Positions 9,870 to 18,102 of a stretch of 64,000 nucleotides of DNA are shown piece by piece. A model generated the notes under the pieces. It saw only the letters and a list, made by a program, of their open reading frames with translations, made no database searches and had not been told where the DNA came from. Origin of the DNA: Comamonadaceae bacterium (GTDB lineage Bacteria > Pseudomonadota > Gammaproteobacteria > Burkholderiales > Burkholderiaceae_C); NCBI GenBank assembly GCA_947450675.1, contig CANFWI010000011.1, positions 1 to 64,000 of the forward strand. The letters run 5' to 3'. How positions within the stretch are numbered: position 1 is the first letter of the stretch; every line of letters starts with the position of its first letter. The translations under genes and the position numbers were made by a program.

Positions 9870-10912
9870 GTTTGATGGACTTATTCAAAAGCGCCGGCAC
9901 CAAGCCGGCCGTCGAAATATTCAAAACACGCCACACCGACGAGTTTGCGGACTCGGTTTTGCTAGAGCTTAAAAGTGTCGCCACAGACGCCGTGAAGCGC
10001 GCCATTGAAGCGCGTGAAACGCGCTACATGAAGGCCGTTCTGGATGAAAGCTACTTCGTTCTGGACAGCCTGGTCATCACGCCAAATGACCGGGATATCG
10101 CCCAAAAATTTGACGACTTTTTGACGACCCATGAAGCCGTCGACCCGCAGTTTCGACGGCAGTTTTTTCAGCAAGTGATTCAGCGGGAATACCGCTCGTC
10201 GCGCGGCAGCTCTGTCCGGGTGCCGCCAGAGTTTGAAGCCACCGTTCAACTCGGCAAAGATTCACTTGAAACCTTGAGCAGCGAAGAAGGCTTTCAAATT
10301 TCACTGAAAGGCCGACGGCTGTCGTTCACGGTCGAAGCCAGCCTCAGTGGCCCACTGAAGCGTGAAGCCTCTTCCGGACGTTTCAGCAAAGCGTTGTCAG
10401 CGCAGCAGCCACCAGAGCCAACGTTGGATGCAGTAGCCGCGTTTTCAAACCCGGGCACCAACAGCCTTCGGCAGGGCACTCGCAAGGTCGACATCCAGCT
10501 GATGGACGCCCGTGGCAACAGCCAGCACACGCTGGTGTTGCCGGCGCTGATCGGTCGTGAACCGGGACCGATGTGCGAGCAGTTCGGCCTCAGCCCTTTG
10601 AGCGTTCAGGCCGTCTACGTTTCGCGGCAACAACTCGTTTTGCTGGAGATGATGGGCCGCGTTTATTACTTTTTGCCAGACAGCGCCTCCCTCAGTTGCG
10701 TGCGCGCCGACGGACTGGTGCTGGAAAAACTCAAGCTTTATCCGCTCGACAGCAGTGCGACCACCGTCTTGCGCAGTGGCATTCCGCCTGAGGGCGCCAG
10801 CGCCGTCCACCTGCAAGGTCCCAGCGCTCAGTACGCCGTGATTCACTTGCGCCTTGCCGATGGCGGAACAACATCTCATGCAGGGACCCCGCGCCCCAGA
10901 GCCGTCGCATGA
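9866..10912 (+). CDS. FHA-like domain protein with a FhaA-style N-terminal region
   Basis: 348 aa, soluble, no signal peptide. The C-terminal third looks like a degenerate forkhead-associated domain: LIGREPG from I229 (the GR of strand beta-3) and VSRQQL from S253 (the SRxH strand with His replaced by Gln), followed by a YYFLPDSASL segment where canonical domains have the DLxStNGT turn. The first 150 residues, with VITPNDRDI and a long helical stretch, resemble in layout the N-terminal domain that precedes FHA in actinobacterial FhaA, though this similarity is only impressionistic. Known role of FHA: binding phosphothreonine. Encoded with a kinase and phosphatase, it is a likely reader of kinase output. 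Ends overlap both neighbours by ATGA. Confidence 0.62.
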   Translation: MSLMDLFKSAGTKPAVEIFKTRHTDEFADSVLLELKSVATDAVKRAIEARETRYMKAVLDESYFVLDSLVITPNDRDIAQKFDDFLTTHEAVDPQFRRQFFQQVIQREYRSSRGSSVRVPPEFEATVQLGKDSLETLSSEEGFQISLKGRRLSFTVEASLSGPLKREASSGRFSKALSAQQPPEPTLDAVAAFSNPGTNSLRQGTRKVDIQLMDARGNSQHTLVLPALIGREPGPMCEQFGLSPLSVQAVYVSRQQLVLLEMMGRVYYFLPDSASLSCVRADGLVLEKLKLYPLDSSATTVLRSGIPPEGASAVHLQGPSAQYAVIHLRLADGGTTSHAGTPRPRAVA

Positions 10913-11580
10913 GCCTGCACTGCGTGCATGCCTGCGCGTTGAATGTGAACGCCGATGAATCGCTGGGATTCGACGCCTTCAGCGCCCATGCCGAGCAGCC
11001 AGTTTTCGTTTTGTGCGACGGTGCCAACAGCTGCCCCGACAGCGGTGTTGCAGCGCGTTGGCTGAGCCAAGCCATGGCGCAAGCTGACACGGAGCACCTG
11101 TCAAGTCAGCTGATGTCGACGCACACGCAGATGTGTGAAGAATTTCCGAACACCGGCAGCACCCTGCTGCGCGTGCACGCGCGTGAGCAAGGCCTGCAAC
11201 TGGCGTCGCTGGGCGACAGCTTTCTCTGGCTGTTCCACAAACCGTGGGGCGGGCTGGCGCCTTGGCGTTGCATCGACCAGATGCCGCGCGATGTGGACGG
11301 CAACGGGCACCCCACGCAGCTTGTCGGGTCTGAGGTGTGCAACACCTTGCACACGCGTGAGCACCCCCCCAAAGGGCTTTACTGCGCGGTCCTGATGTCT
11401 GACGGCCCGGGGTTGCTCACCCCTGATCAAACCCTGCAAGCACGCGTGTCGCTGCTCGGTCGAGCAGAGCCGAGTGCCGCCGACCTCGATTACCTGTGTC
11501 ATTCGCTGGCGTTGGCGGCGCAGGCCGCAGGTTGCCACGACGACATCAGTGTGGCGATGGTCTGGCTCAAATACACCTGA
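10909..11580 (+). CDS. PP2C-family Ser/Thr protein phosphatase
   Basis: 223 aa, cytosolic, near the minimal size of bacterial PP2C domains (PstP/Stp catalytic domains are about 240 aa). Metal-binding motifs are in the right order: VLCDGAN with D37-G38, LGDSFLWLF with D103, LMSDGPG with D165-G166, and HDDISVAMV with D211-D212 at the C-terminus. Family reaction: Mn/Mg-dependent removal of phosphate from Ser/Thr. It overlaps the FHA gene by ATGA and is followed 9 bases later by the kinase-like gene, forming a matched phosphatase-kinase pair. Confidence 0.85.
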   Translation: MSLHCVHACALNVNADESLGFDAFSAHAEQPVFVLCDGANSCPDSGVAARWLSQAMAQADTEHLSSQLMSTHTQMCEEFPNTGSTLLRVHAREQGLQLASLGDSFLWLFHKPWGGLAPWRCIDQMPRDVDGNGHPTQLVGSEVCNTLHTREHPPKGLYCAVLMSDGPGLLTPDQTLQARVSLLGRAEPSAADLDYLCHSLALAAQAAGCHDDISVAMVWLKYT

Positions 11581-11589
11581 GGAATCACC

Positions 11590-12921
11590 TTGACTGACGT
11601 TTTCATCAAACGCTTCGATGACCGCTACACACAATCGCGGGAGTACCAGTTTCTCGACCTGCTGAACCAGTTGCAAGCACCGGTGCCCGCCGTTTTTTCG
11701 AACGATACGCAACTCGGTCAAATCCAGATGGCGTATGCCGGCGTCACTTTGCATGACTGGCTGCTCTCGCTGCCGGCAACAGCGGGCGCGCAGTCGCAGG
11801 CACTGAACGCCTTGCAACAAGCGCTGAGCATCAGCCGCCGCATCGCCAAGTTAGAGGTGTGGCACTTTGACCTGGCCTTTCGCAACTTCATGGTCGAGCA
11901 AGCCAACACCGTGTCAGCACCCATCGTTCGCTTGATTGATTTCAGCTTGGCGGTTTCGCCCCGCTTCCCAGTGCAAAAACCGCTCTGGATGCGGCCCGAC
12001 ACGGCGCAGCAGCACCTGGCCTTGCACGCAGCCGTCACGGAAGATTGGCGGCAATTTTTCAGGCGCAACCAACTGCCAGAGCCGCTGCGTTACGACGAGG
12101 CGTTCGACATTCCCATGACAACGTATCGCGCGGATTGGAGCAACGATCTGGCGGTCGACCGCATCACGCAACGCTGGTGTGTCATCACGCACAGCTTGGG
12201 CATGATGTTGATTCAAAGCACACAGTTCGCATGCTTCAGCGCTGAGACGCGCTTGCACATCGACTCACACGGCCGTGGCTTGATGCACCTGACCTCGGAA
12301 AGCCAAGCAGAGCTGGCACTGGAGGAGACGCTGCAATGGTTGTCCTCGCAGTTCAGCACGCCGACGCCGCGGCCTCGGGCGCAAGTGGCACAAGTGACGC
12401 AGGTGGGCGAGGCGCCAGCCATACAGACCCTGTCAACAAAACCGACCGGGTTGATTGCCTCTGCCTTAACAGAACCGATCGGCATTCAAAGCGCGCCATT
12501 GCCAGCACCAGCGCCGGTTGTCGCCACGTTAAATGTTGACGCATCAACCATCCCCGCGCAGCCAAAAGCCGGGTTGTCAGGCTTTCGCCTGCTCCTCAGT
12601 GGCGTGCTGATTGGGCTGGCTTATGTGCTGATGGATGCCATCTACACCGCGCACCACGTGCGGGTCACCCCTTACACCGTGACGGTGCTACTGGCGACTC
12701 TGGCGCTGTCGGCGGTCTTGCTGGTGAGCTTGATTTTTTCGGCGCACCGGACTCGACTTGTCAGCCGGCTGAGCCAGACACAAGGCTTGGCTTTGCTGGC
12801 CTTGTCGCTGGAGATTTGGACACAACGTGTGCCAGACCCATGGCCGCTGGTCATGGCTGCCTTGGGGCTGATCTTGCTGGCGCTCACGCTGGAGGCTAGA
12901 CAAAAACCACGGGCGGTGTGA
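11590..12921 (+). CDS. Membrane-anchored degenerate Ser/Thr protein kinase
   Basis: 443 aa, starting at TTG 11590 with AGGA 6 bases upstream. The kinase-like region spans about residues 1-220: VFIKRF (K8, candidate beta-3 Lys), WHFDLAFRNFMV (H92, D94 and N99, matching the HxDLxxxN catalytic loop) and RLIDFSLA (D117, matching DFG). The glycine-rich loop expected before the Lys is absent because the protein begins almost at the Lys. A Pro/Ala/Val-rich linker (about 260-325) leads to three or four C-terminal membrane helices (about 328-438). It may phosphorylate neighbouring proteins in response to envelope state, or be a pseudokinase. Alternative: an aminoglycoside-phosphotransferase-like or WaaP/Rio-like fold. 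It is the last gene of the operon. Confidence 0.68.
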   Translation: MTDVFIKRFDDRYTQSREYQFLDLLNQLQAPVPAVFSNDTQLGQIQMAYAGVTLHDWLLSLPATAGAQSQALNALQQALSISRRIAKLEVWHFDLAFRNFMVEQANTVSAPIVRLIDFSLAVSPRFPVQKPLWMRPDTAQQHLALHAAVTEDWRQFFRRNQLPEPLRYDEAFDIPMTTYRADWSNDLAVDRITQRWCVITHSLGMMLIQSTQFACFSAETRLHIDSHGRGLMHLTSESQAELALEETLQWLSSQFSTPTPRPRAQVAQVTQVGEAPAIQTLSTKPTGLIASALTEPIGIQSAPLPAPAPVVATLNVDASTIPAQPKAGLSGFRLLLSGVLIGLAYVLMDAIYTAHHVRVTPYTVTVLLATLALSAVLLVSLIFSAHRTRLVSRLSQTQGLALLALSLEIWTQRVPDPWPLVMAALGLILLALTLEARQKPRAV

Positions 12922-12934
12922 GCCCGCCTGACTG

Positions 12935-13396
12935 TCAGCGTCCGTTCATCGGCACGACCTGGAGTCGCACGTACTGTCCCGGGTCGGAAGGAAACTGGGC
13001 TGAGTACTGTTTGCCGTTGTATTCGTAACGCACCATGTAGCCCACCGTCTGGTAGTCGGTGAAGGTCTGCATGCTGCACGGCTGCGCTTGCCCTTGACCT
13101 TCCACTTGGTCGCCGAATAGAGCGCCACCCACGATGCCTACACCGGTGGCCAACGCCCGCCCGTTGCCCTTGCCAATGGAGTTGCCAATGGCACCGCCGG
13201 CAATCGCCCCCATGATGGCGCCTGCGCCACTTTTCGGCGCTGAATAGCTGCTCGGTTGACCATTGCAAACTTGCTGCTGCCGGCTCACCGCTTGCGTGAT
13301 GGGGCTGCTAGAGATGACCCGACCGTACTCTTCGGACTGGGCTAAAGCAGTTGCACCCACACCAAAGGCTACCGCCAGAAAAATTATTTTTTTCAC
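12935..13396 (-). CDS. Exported glycine-zipper (2TM) protein
   Basis: 153 aa from a GTG at 13396, chosen because it gives a clean signal peptide (VKKIIFLAVAFGVGATALA, cleavage before Q). The centre contains a glycine zipper, AGAIMGAIAGGAIGNSIGKG then GVGIVGGALFG, of the kind found in SlyB/Rick_17kDa outer-membrane proteins. The C-terminal half is soluble and ends in a YMVRYEYNGKQYSAQF strand-rich segment. It has no lipobox, though one Cys pair could form a disulfide. It is the last gene of the minus-strand exported-protein cluster and converges on the kinase gene with 13 bases between them. A strong terminator lies immediately upstream, so it may have its own promoter or be expressed by readthrough. 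Confidence 0.8.
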   Translation of the reverse strand: MKKIIFLAVAFGVGATALAQSEEYGRVISSSPITQAVSRQQQVCNGQPSSYSAPKSGAGAIMGAIAGGAIGNSIGKGNGRALATGVGIVGGALFGDQVEGQGQAQPCSMQTFTDYQTVGYMVRYEYNGKQYSAQFPSDPGQYVRLQVVPMNGR

Positions 13397-13413
13397 AAAT
13401 ACCGATCCATCAT

Positions 13414-13451
13414 AAAAAAACCGGAGGTGGCTCAACGCCGCACCTCCGGTT
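13414..13451 (-). terminator. Rho-independent terminator after the 226-aa exported protein gene
   Basis: Perfect 11-base stem: AACCGGAGGTG at 13419-13429 pairs with CACCTCCGGTT at 13441-13451. On the minus strand this is followed by a run of seven T (13414-13420). It lies 15 bases past the stop of the gene ending at 13467 and 17 bases before the GTG of the glycine-zipper gene. Confidence 0.85.
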
Positions 13452-13466
13452 CAGGACTGCTGCTAA

Positions 13467-14147
13467 TTACTCTGGGAAACTAGCGGACTCAGGCTTCAGC
13501 GTGGCCTCTGCCGTTGGGTTGCCGGCTTCCACTTTGACGTCGCGCATGAGTTGGAAACCCGTGCTCACCAATGTTGGCAACTTAGGCAACACATCGGCAA
13601 ACAAAGACAAGCCATCTTTCACGGGCACGACTTTAGGAAGATTCATGGGGTTAGCGGCAACACCCGAAACGATGTTCTTGCCCTGGTTGATGGCCGCTGG
13701 GATGCGCAGAGCTGCAACGCCGACTGCAAAAATCGATTGACCGACTTTCTTTTGCATTTCAGGCGACAAGCTTTCCATCTTGGCTTTGGCATCTTTGCTC
13801 TTCAAGAGTTCTTCGGCTTCAGCCGCGTTATTCTTGATGATGGAGCCTGTGATGGCGCCAATTTCTTTGGTGTCGGTGCTCTTGCTCAAACTCTCGTTCA
13901 CGGCCTTGATGTCAGCGATCTTTGTCTTGTCACCCAGGGCGCCAACGATCTGGATCAGAGCGAAAGCCACGGTTTTGTTGATCAGATTGGCTTCTGTGTT
14001 GAAAGCCTCAACTTGGGCGCCGACATCGCCACCGCCGCCCTTGCTGCCACCCATGAGGCCACCCAAGCCACCCAGACCACCGAATTGCGCATTAGCGGCA
14101 GTAGAAACCGCCAATGCTAGGAATACTGTCAAAACTTTCGATTTCAT
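13467..14147 (-). CDS. Exported protein of unknown function, Gly-rich N-terminus
   Basis: 226 aa from the ATG at 14147, with AAGG 7 bases upstream; an in-frame TTG 6 bases earlier is less likely. A Sec signal peptide (MKSKVLTVFLALAVSTAANA) is followed by a glycine-rich stretch of FGGLGGLGGLMGG type and then a helical body with many Lys/Ala/Glu. No recognised family or catalytic motif. The stop of the 738-aa gene is only 8 bases upstream of this start, so the two are co-transcribed. The context, with four other exported proteins, suggests a periplasmic or outer-membrane assembly role (inference). Confidence 0.8.
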   Translation of the reverse strand: MKSKVLTVFLALAVSTAANAQFGGLGGLGGLMGGSKGGGGDVGAQVEAFNTEANLINKTVAFALIQIVGALGDKTKIADIKAVNESLSKSTDTKEIGAITGSIIKNNAAEAEELLKSKDAKAKMESLSPEMQKKVGQSIFAVGVAALRIPAAINQGKNIVSGVAANPMNLPKVVPVKDGLSLFADVLPKLPTLVSTGFQLMRDVKVEAGNPTAEATLKPESASFPE

Positions 14148-14155
14148 AAACAACC

Positions 14156-16372
14156 TTACTTGAGTTTGGCTTTGTGTTGAGGAATGCTGCTGATTTGTTG
14201 TTCATAGGCCTTCAGGCCCACAAACGATGAAAGAGAGTCGGCTTTGATTTCAGAGAAATCAAAGCCAGCACCGAGTACCGACTCTCCAATTTTGTTGTTC
14301 GCCTCAAAGAGGCGAATGCCCGAACTCACGCTGGCTCGGCCACTGCATTTGCCGGCCGTGCAGTCGTTCTTGGTGAACTGCTGCAGCTCCATCGGCAAAA
14401 TACAAAAAGGCGTATCGACTGCCGCAACGGGGTTCTGCACTTCGAACATGCCGTCACGCAAGGCGACGGCTGCGCTTTGCAGGAACACACTGTTGTTTTC
14501 GATCAGGTCGTAGTCCTTCAAATTGACCGCCACAGCGCGACCCACCATGTCGTCAGCACCCGATGTGTGTTGCAAGTTAGCCGGCAAAAAGTGCCGCTTA
14601 CGACTCACATCACACAGTTTGAGAGCCCGGTTGCTGCCGCCCGAGGAGCTCAACACCACCACATCGCTGGTCTTCAGTTGCCCCTTCAAGACGAACGTGG
14701 CTGAGTCTTGTGTCGGTCGTTCAAACTGAACCTCACTGCGAGGCAAGGGCAAATAAACCGTTTTATTGCCCTTGCCCACCGTCAAGGGCCGCGCAATCTG
14801 CACCAGATTGAAAGCGTTCAGAGGCAAGGTCTCACTGAGCGTGGCATTGCCACCCGACACCGCATTGATCTTCAGAATTTTTTGCTTCGGGCTGAAGCCT
14901 TCCACCAATGATTTAAGCGCCGTCAGCGAGGCATTTTTAAGGTTCACCTCGGTGGCCTGCTCAAGAGCCAAACCTTTGCCAGCGATGTTGTCCAACTCAT
15001 AGTTGGTGTTGCCAACAAAAACCTGCCGAACAAAGTTCGAGCGGTCGACCAAGCTCAAAGCCACGGCGCTGTTGAAAACACTTTTGGTCGATGACCCGGT
15101 TTGCCCTGTGACACTGAAAACCGGCGAAGTGAACTGGTCCAACTTGAGGTAGTAGTCAGGACTCTGGCGCGGCAGCGTGCTGTTGTCAGCAAAGCCGTGC
15201 ATCTCAGTGAACATCGTTGACTCACAGTTGGCTTCGCTGCGAATCTGAGTTTTCAGTCGCACAAAATCAGCGTCTTGCTTGATCAGGTTGAAGGGAGCCT
15301 TGAAGCCAATGTCATCGGCAACGATCGATTGCAGCGCGTTGTCGAGAACCTGCATGGGGAGCAAGGGCTGTTTGTCTGCACTGGTGTACTGAACGGCCAG
15401 CACGCTTGGCTTGGCATCGTCCTTGCCATTTTTGGTGAACGAGAACTTCAGCTTGGCGCCAGTGCGCAGCCCATTGGTGGCACGCTTGATGTCTTTGCTG
15501 AAGTCACTGGCCACGGCGACGGCCAGACCATCGGTGGCGTAATTGACGGTGAAAGAAAACTCTTCGCCTTTCTCATTCAGCGCGTCAAAGTCCTCGCCAG
15601 AAGCAAAACCCACTTCGCTGCCACGGTCAAAAATAAAGTAATCACCGTCGCGCGCAGCCACACCGATGTCCGTCTGCTTGGGTGAAAAATTCTTCACTGC
15701 CGCATCGACCAGTCGGTCTACCACTTTCAACGCATCATTCAAAATGGCGGTTTTTATTTTGGCGGTGTTGGCCGCTGAAATGTCTTTGGTTCCGGGGGTG
15801 TAAAAGTCAGCGGTGCTGGACGTCAACTCGGTGTTGATCGTTTCACTCTTAGAGAAAATAATGGACGCACCATTGAGCTTCACAAAGCGGATGGTGTAGG
15901 TGATCGGGATCAGCACCCGCGTGAAATCACTGTACGTATTGAAGTAAGTCGATAAGCGACTGACGCCGATGGCAACGCCAAAAGAATCGCGGTAGTTGAC
16001 TTTGAAAGTGGGGCTGCACTGCACAGCCGAGTAGGGCTGGTAGGCGTACTTACCCTCTTTGCCCGATGTCAGCTGATTAGGGCCGACGACTGACGTTGGA
16101 AACGCAGCAGCCACTTTTTTCTCGAAGTACCGGGTCAGATTTTTTTGTGCCGCACCATCCGTCGCGCCGTCGAAAAAAATATCGGCATATTTTTCACTGA
16201 TCATCCCGCCGTACTTGGCCTGCTTAGCTTCAGTACTGCTCGGTTGAAGGGCCGATTGACTGATGCCCGTGAGCCCTGCCAGCGGAAAGACGTAATACTG
16301 GAACTCGGCTGCGGCGCTGGCCAAGCCAGAGCCGCAGACCAAGCCCGCCGCCAGAAATTGACTGAACTTCAT
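14156..16372 (-). CDS. Large exported protein of unknown function (738 aa)
   Basis: Starts at an ATG at 16372 with a signal peptide (MKFSQFLAAGLVCGSGLASA, cleavage near AAA-E). The mature part is strand-rich with alternating short hydrophobic stretches and several Cys, and has no obvious transmembrane helix beyond the signal. I see no catalytic motif. Segments such as YYVFPLAGLTGIS at the N-terminus and the repeated AVALSLVDRSN-type strands recall beta-sandwich envelope proteins, but I cannot assign a family. It lies 11 bases downstream of the 561-aa gene and 8 bases upstream of the 226-aa gene, inside one transcription unit. Codon use looks like its neighbours. Confidence 0.82.
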   Translation of the reverse strand: MKFSQFLAAGLVCGSGLASAAAEFQYYVFPLAGLTGISQSALQPSSTEAKQAKYGGMISEKYADIFFDGATDGAAQKNLTRYFEKKVAAAFPTSVVGPNQLTSGKEGKYAYQPYSAVQCSPTFKVNYRDSFGVAIGVSRLSTYFNTYSDFTRVLIPITYTIRFVKLNGASIIFSKSETINTELTSSTADFYTPGTKDISAANTAKIKTAILNDALKVVDRLVDAAVKNFSPKQTDIGVAARDGDYFIFDRGSEVGFASGEDFDALNEKGEEFSFTVNYATDGLAVAVASDFSKDIKRATNGLRTGAKLKFSFTKNGKDDAKPSVLAVQYTSADKQPLLPMQVLDNALQSIVADDIGFKAPFNLIKQDADFVRLKTQIRSEANCESTMFTEMHGFADNSTLPRQSPDYYLKLDQFTSPVFSVTGQTGSSTKSVFNSAVALSLVDRSNFVRQVFVGNTNYELDNIAGKGLALEQATEVNLKNASLTALKSLVEGFSPKQKILKINAVSGGNATLSETLPLNAFNLVQIARPLTVGKGNKTVYLPLPRSEVQFERPTQDSATFVLKGQLKTSDVVVLSSSGGSNRALKLCDVSRKRHFLPANLQHTSGADDMVGRAVAVNLKDYDLIENNSVFLQSAAVALRDGMFEVQNPVAAVDTPFCILPMELQQFTKNDCTAGKCSGRASVSSGIRLFEANNKIGESVLGAGFDFSEIKADSLSSFVGLKAYEQQISSIPQHKAKLK

Positions 16373-16383
16373 GGCTTGGTCGG

Positions 16384-18069
16384 TTACTTGAATTCAGCAG
16401 GGCAAGCGCCCATGCCTTCAATGCCCACACAAATCTTATTGGCCTTGCTCAGCACTTCAGCCTTTTCCCACGGCAGCTTGTCGAGCATGCGGTCGATCGT
16501 GTCTTTGAGTTTCCCGGCGTATTGCACGCTGATGGCCATGTATGACTCTTTGGTCGTCGGCTCGCTGAGCTGAATGCCGTCCACTTTTTCGAGCAGATCC
16601 TGGAACTGGCGACGGTCACCGCGCTTGAGCTGGCTGGCGCTGTACAGGTACAAGGTGTAGACGCCACCCCGTGAGCTGCGTGCATTGAGTTCTTTGTTGG
16701 CGCGCTGGCCCAAGACTTTGGCCAGTGACGTGGCCAATGCGATGCCGAGTCGACCGCGGCAATCTTGGTCACCAGTGCCTGAAGCTGCCGCTTGCAGTGA
16801 GTCTTCAAAAAAGATCTCATTGCCTTCAATGAATCGACCCTGCACAGCCAGATTGCCGTTGCACTGCGTGACGCCAGCGGCGGTGCCGACGATGGTGTAG
16901 TTGGCCGTCCCCGTGGCCCAAACGTCAGCCTCGATATTTTTCTTTTGAATCAAATCAACAAACTGCGCGATGCGGCCGTTGTTGGTGATTTCAAAGACCG
17001 GCAAAATCCGTCCGCCCTCTGCGCGCAGATCGTTTTCAGCGACCAGCCGCAAACCATTGTTCTGAAACTCACCGCTGAGCCGTGAGACCAGCACGCGGTC
17101 TTGTGCACCCATGGGCTTGGCGTTGTTGAACTCAGGCATCTTGGTCTTGACCGAGTAGCTGACCTTGTCGTTTTGCTGCTGCACGTTTTTCTGGTCGGAG
17201 CTGGAGGCAGATGCCGAGGCCGAGCGGCTGGCACTGGCGGTTTCGGACTTGTCCGAATAAGCCCGTTCTGACGATGCGGCACCGGCGTATTGCGACGACT
17301 GGGCTGCTGCATATTGGCTTTTAGACGCACCGGCGTACTGCGTGCTGGATGCACCTGCGGCAGAACCACCGCGGTCCTGATAGGCCACAGCGGTGTCGCG
17401 CCGACCCGCCACCGCGGTGTCTTGCTGCGCGGCGACAGCGGATGATTGACGGCCGGCGACGGCGACCGAATCTTTCGACGATGCGCCCACATTGTTTTTG
17501 CTTGCGCTGGCCGAACTGGCCGAGGCGCTCTGGCTGCTACTGGCCTTGGCGCTGGTGTCGGAGAACGAGCTCTTGTCGTGCGAATAGGTCGTTTCTGTCT
17601 GCGTCGCGGTTTGTCCGTCGTTGTTGGTTGCAACGCCAATGAATTCGTCAATCGAGACCAGAATCTTGGCCGACTTAGAGGCGATGTCGCCGGCACCAAT
17701 GCCTTTGTTGGTCAGGTATTCCTTGAGCTTGGCCGAGGCCACAGTGATGGTGGCGCGGCCAGACAGCACTTCGCCATCCGCCGGGTCCATGGAAATTTGG
17801 ATCGAATCGCTCAGCAACTCCACCAGCTCTGGCAACTTGGCCTCCACCTGCGGCGTGAACTTGACCGCAAAGGAAGCTTCCAGCAAGTTTTTCACGGCCT
17901 TCAACTCCAAGTCTTCCTTGAGTTTTCTTTTCAGGGAAGCTGGGCTGGCGCCCTTGGTGATGGTGACTTGCGACTTGGTGGTCGCCGTCAGCTGCTGGGC
18001 CTGAGCCGTTGTTTGAAGACCGATAGAGAGCAGCAGACCACAGGCCAGCGCAATGGAATTGAGTTTCAT
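16384..18069 (-). CDS. Exported protein with a Ser/Ala-rich repeat region between two folded domains (561 aa)
   Basis: Signal peptide MKLNSIALACGLLLSIGLQ followed by QTTAQAQQ. An N-terminal folded region (about 30-150) is followed by a low-complexity Ser/Ala/Gln region (about 160-291) that contains octad-like repeats (AVAGRQSS, AVAAQQDT, AVAGRRDT, then AVAYQD) and QYAGA-type repeats. A second folded domain (about 300-555) follows. Its IEADVWATGTANYTIVG and RRQFQDLLEKVDGIQ segments recall the alternating domains of FlgT/LPP20/CsgG-like envelope proteins; this is a weak resemblance. The linker would span distance in the periplasm or on the surface. It is transcribed between the lipoprotein gene (33 bases upstream) and the 738-aa gene. 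Confidence 0.8.
   Translation of the reverse strand: MKLNSIALACGLLLSIGLQTTAQAQQLTATTKSQVTITKGASPASLKRKLKEDLELKAVKNLLEASFAVKFTPQVEAKLPELVELLSDSIQISMDPADGEVLSGRATITVASAKLKEYLTNKGIGAGDIASKSAKILVSIDEFIGVATNNDGQTATQTETTYSHDKSSFSDTSAKASSSQSASASSASASKNNVGASSKDSVAVAGRQSSAVAAQQDTAVAGRRDTAVAYQDRGGSAAGASSTQYAGASKSQYAAAQSSQYAGAASSERAYSDKSETASASRSASASASSSDQKNVQQQNDKVSYSVKTKMPEFNNAKPMGAQDRVLVSRLSGEFQNNGLRLVAENDLRAEGGRILPVFEITNNGRIAQFVDLIQKKNIEADVWATGTANYTIVGTAAGVTQCNGNLAVQGRFIEGNEIFFEDSLQAAASGTGDQDCRGRLGIALATSLAKVLGQRANKELNARSSRGGVYTLYLYSASQLKRGDRRQFQDLLEKVDGIQLSEPTTKESYMAISVQYAGKLKDTIDRMLDKLPWEKAEVLSKANKICVGIEGMGACPAEFK
17270..17470 (-). repeat. In-gene short tandem repeats coding Ser/Ala/Gln-rich linker
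   Basis: Within the 561-aa gene, two sets of imperfect repeats are seen in the translation. Four AVA-x(5) units lie at roughly 17385-17470 and three to four QYAGA-like units at roughly 17270-17350. Repeat copy number could vary between strains. Boundaries are approximate. Confidence 0.6.
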
Positions 18070-18102
18070 GAGATACCTGAAAAAAGGGGTGGAGAGGGAT
18101 GC

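Noticed and set aside
5756-12921. Type VI secretion-associated kinase/phosphatase/FHA set
   Set aside because: No Tss, Hcp, VgrG or ClpV genes lie nearby; the partners are SEDS and PBP genes instead.
12902-12922. Terminator after the kinase gene
   Set aside because: Only a short GC-rich hairpin (GGGC/GCCC) without a T run; not convincing.
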